6,216 bases of DNA, taken from assembly GCA_022712835.1 (NCBI GenBank), contig JAFLJU010000471.1, positions 1 through 6,216 on the forward strand, read 5' to 3'. Positions 6,077 through 6,216 of the stretch are shown here, one piece after another; position 1 is the stretch's first letter, and every line of letters begins with the position of its first letter. The notes below the pieces were generated by a model. It was not told the DNA's origin. It was given only the letters and a program-made list of their open reading frames with translations, and did not search any database. The stretch is from Desulfobacteraceae bacterium (lineage in GTDB: Bacteria > Desulfobacterota > Desulfobacteria > Desulfobacterales > Desulfobacteraceae). The position numbers and the translations under genes are program-made.

Positions 6077-6164
6077 GCACTTGCTGTAGTCATTCTACAG
6101 CAAGTGCTGATAACGCGGTCTGTGGGCAGGCATGCGCTGGCTGAATGTACTATATATTGCTGCC
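6022..6164. mobile_element. 143-bp palindromic element (MITE-like or end of a larger insertion)
   Basis: Two 45-bp arms, 6022-6066 and 6120-6164, are inverted copies differing at two adjacent bases only (TT at 6060-6061 against CC in the inverted right arm). Ends are GGCAGCAATATA and TATATTGCTGCC. Within lies a second perfect inverted repeat, 14 bp each side (6076-6089 and 6095-6108), with loop TCATT (6090-6094). Unpaired inner flanks are 6067-6075 and 6109-6119. The whole can fold into one long hairpin. It codes for no protein. Flanking bases (TATATTCA left, GAGTTAAT right) show no target-site duplication, so a simple MITE insertion is not proven; it may be one end of a larger element, or an inverted duplication. 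The structure is certain, the class is not. Confidence 0.6.
6076..6108. repeat. Inner stem-loop of the palindromic element
   Basis: AGCACTTGCTGTAG (6076-6089) pairs perfectly with CTACAGCAAGTGCT (6095-6108) around a 5-nt loop. No T run follows on either strand within the element, so it is not a standard intrinsic terminator. It caps the outer 45-bp stem, separated from it by an asymmetric internal loop of 9 and 11 nt. Confidence 0.9.
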
Positions 6165-6187
6165 GAGTTAATGAAGTTTAGATTAAA

Positions 6188-6216
6188 ATGATGAGCAAAG
6201 AGAGGAAAACAGAGTT
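6188..6216 (+). CDS. Possible start of an unidentified gene running off the right edge
   Basis: Two adjacent ATGs (6188 and 6191) open a frame reading MMSKERKTE to the window end. There is no good Shine-Dalgarno and only nine full codons, so the frame could be chance. If the palindrome is the left end of a larger mobile element, this would be a natural place for its first gene, but nothing here identifies a transposase. Confidence 0.2.

Noticed and set aside
6022..6164. Palindrome as a bidirectional transcription terminator or an integron attC site
   Set aside because: There is no T run on either strand after the stems, and the arms are too long and too perfectly matched, without the R'/R'' core sites expected for attC.

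Overview
The window looks like chromosomal DNA from a mesophilic, moderate-GC anaerobe, most likely a sulfate reducer of the Desulfobacteraceae / Desulfobacterota type. This is inference from gene content and protein style: a large FadE/DmdC-type acyl-CoA dehydrogenase, several solute-binding proteins, a TudS/DUF523 protein and a binding-protein/sensor pair. No marker gene fixes the taxon.

Layout. (1) 1-1424, minus strand: a family 5 (peptide/nickel-type) extracytoplasmic solute-binding protein with signal peptide. It runs off the left edge and lacks only its C-terminal end. (2) 1601-2089, minus strand: a DUF523/TudS-type cysteine-rich protein whose last codons lie inside its own intrinsic terminator. 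(3) 2090-2393: a 304-bp AT-rich divergent intergenic region with candidate promoters and two copies of the same gapped motif, AATGA-N4-TTATTCATTT, 148 bp apart, which may be operators. (4) 2394-4208, plus strand: a 604-aa acyl-CoA dehydrogenase with a strong Shine-Dalgarno and a strong terminator just downstream, so probably a single-gene unit. (5) 4289-4672: a gene-free leader ending in three and a half tandem copies of a 10-bp repeat. (6) 4673-5794, plus strand: a LivK/type-1 periplasmic-binding lipoprotein. (7) 5798-6076, plus strand, 3 bp downstream: the start of a membrane-anchored sensor protein (one membrane helix plus the beginning of an extracytoplasmic domain). It is cut short after about 75 residues by (8) a 143-bp, almost wholly self-complementary element at 6022-6164. 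The sensor frame does not resume in the last 52 bp, which instead hold a possible new start codon at 6188.

How the parts relate. The acyl-CoA dehydrogenase does the first beta-oxidation step on an unidentified acyl-CoA. The lipoprotein and sensor were probably a ligand-recognition and signalling pair, now apparently broken by the palindromic element. The family 5 binding protein would feed an ABC importer encoded beyond the left edge. The most unusual item is the 143-bp palindromic element; next are the paired motif sites in the divergent region and the 10-bp tandem repeat ahead of the lipoprotein gene.
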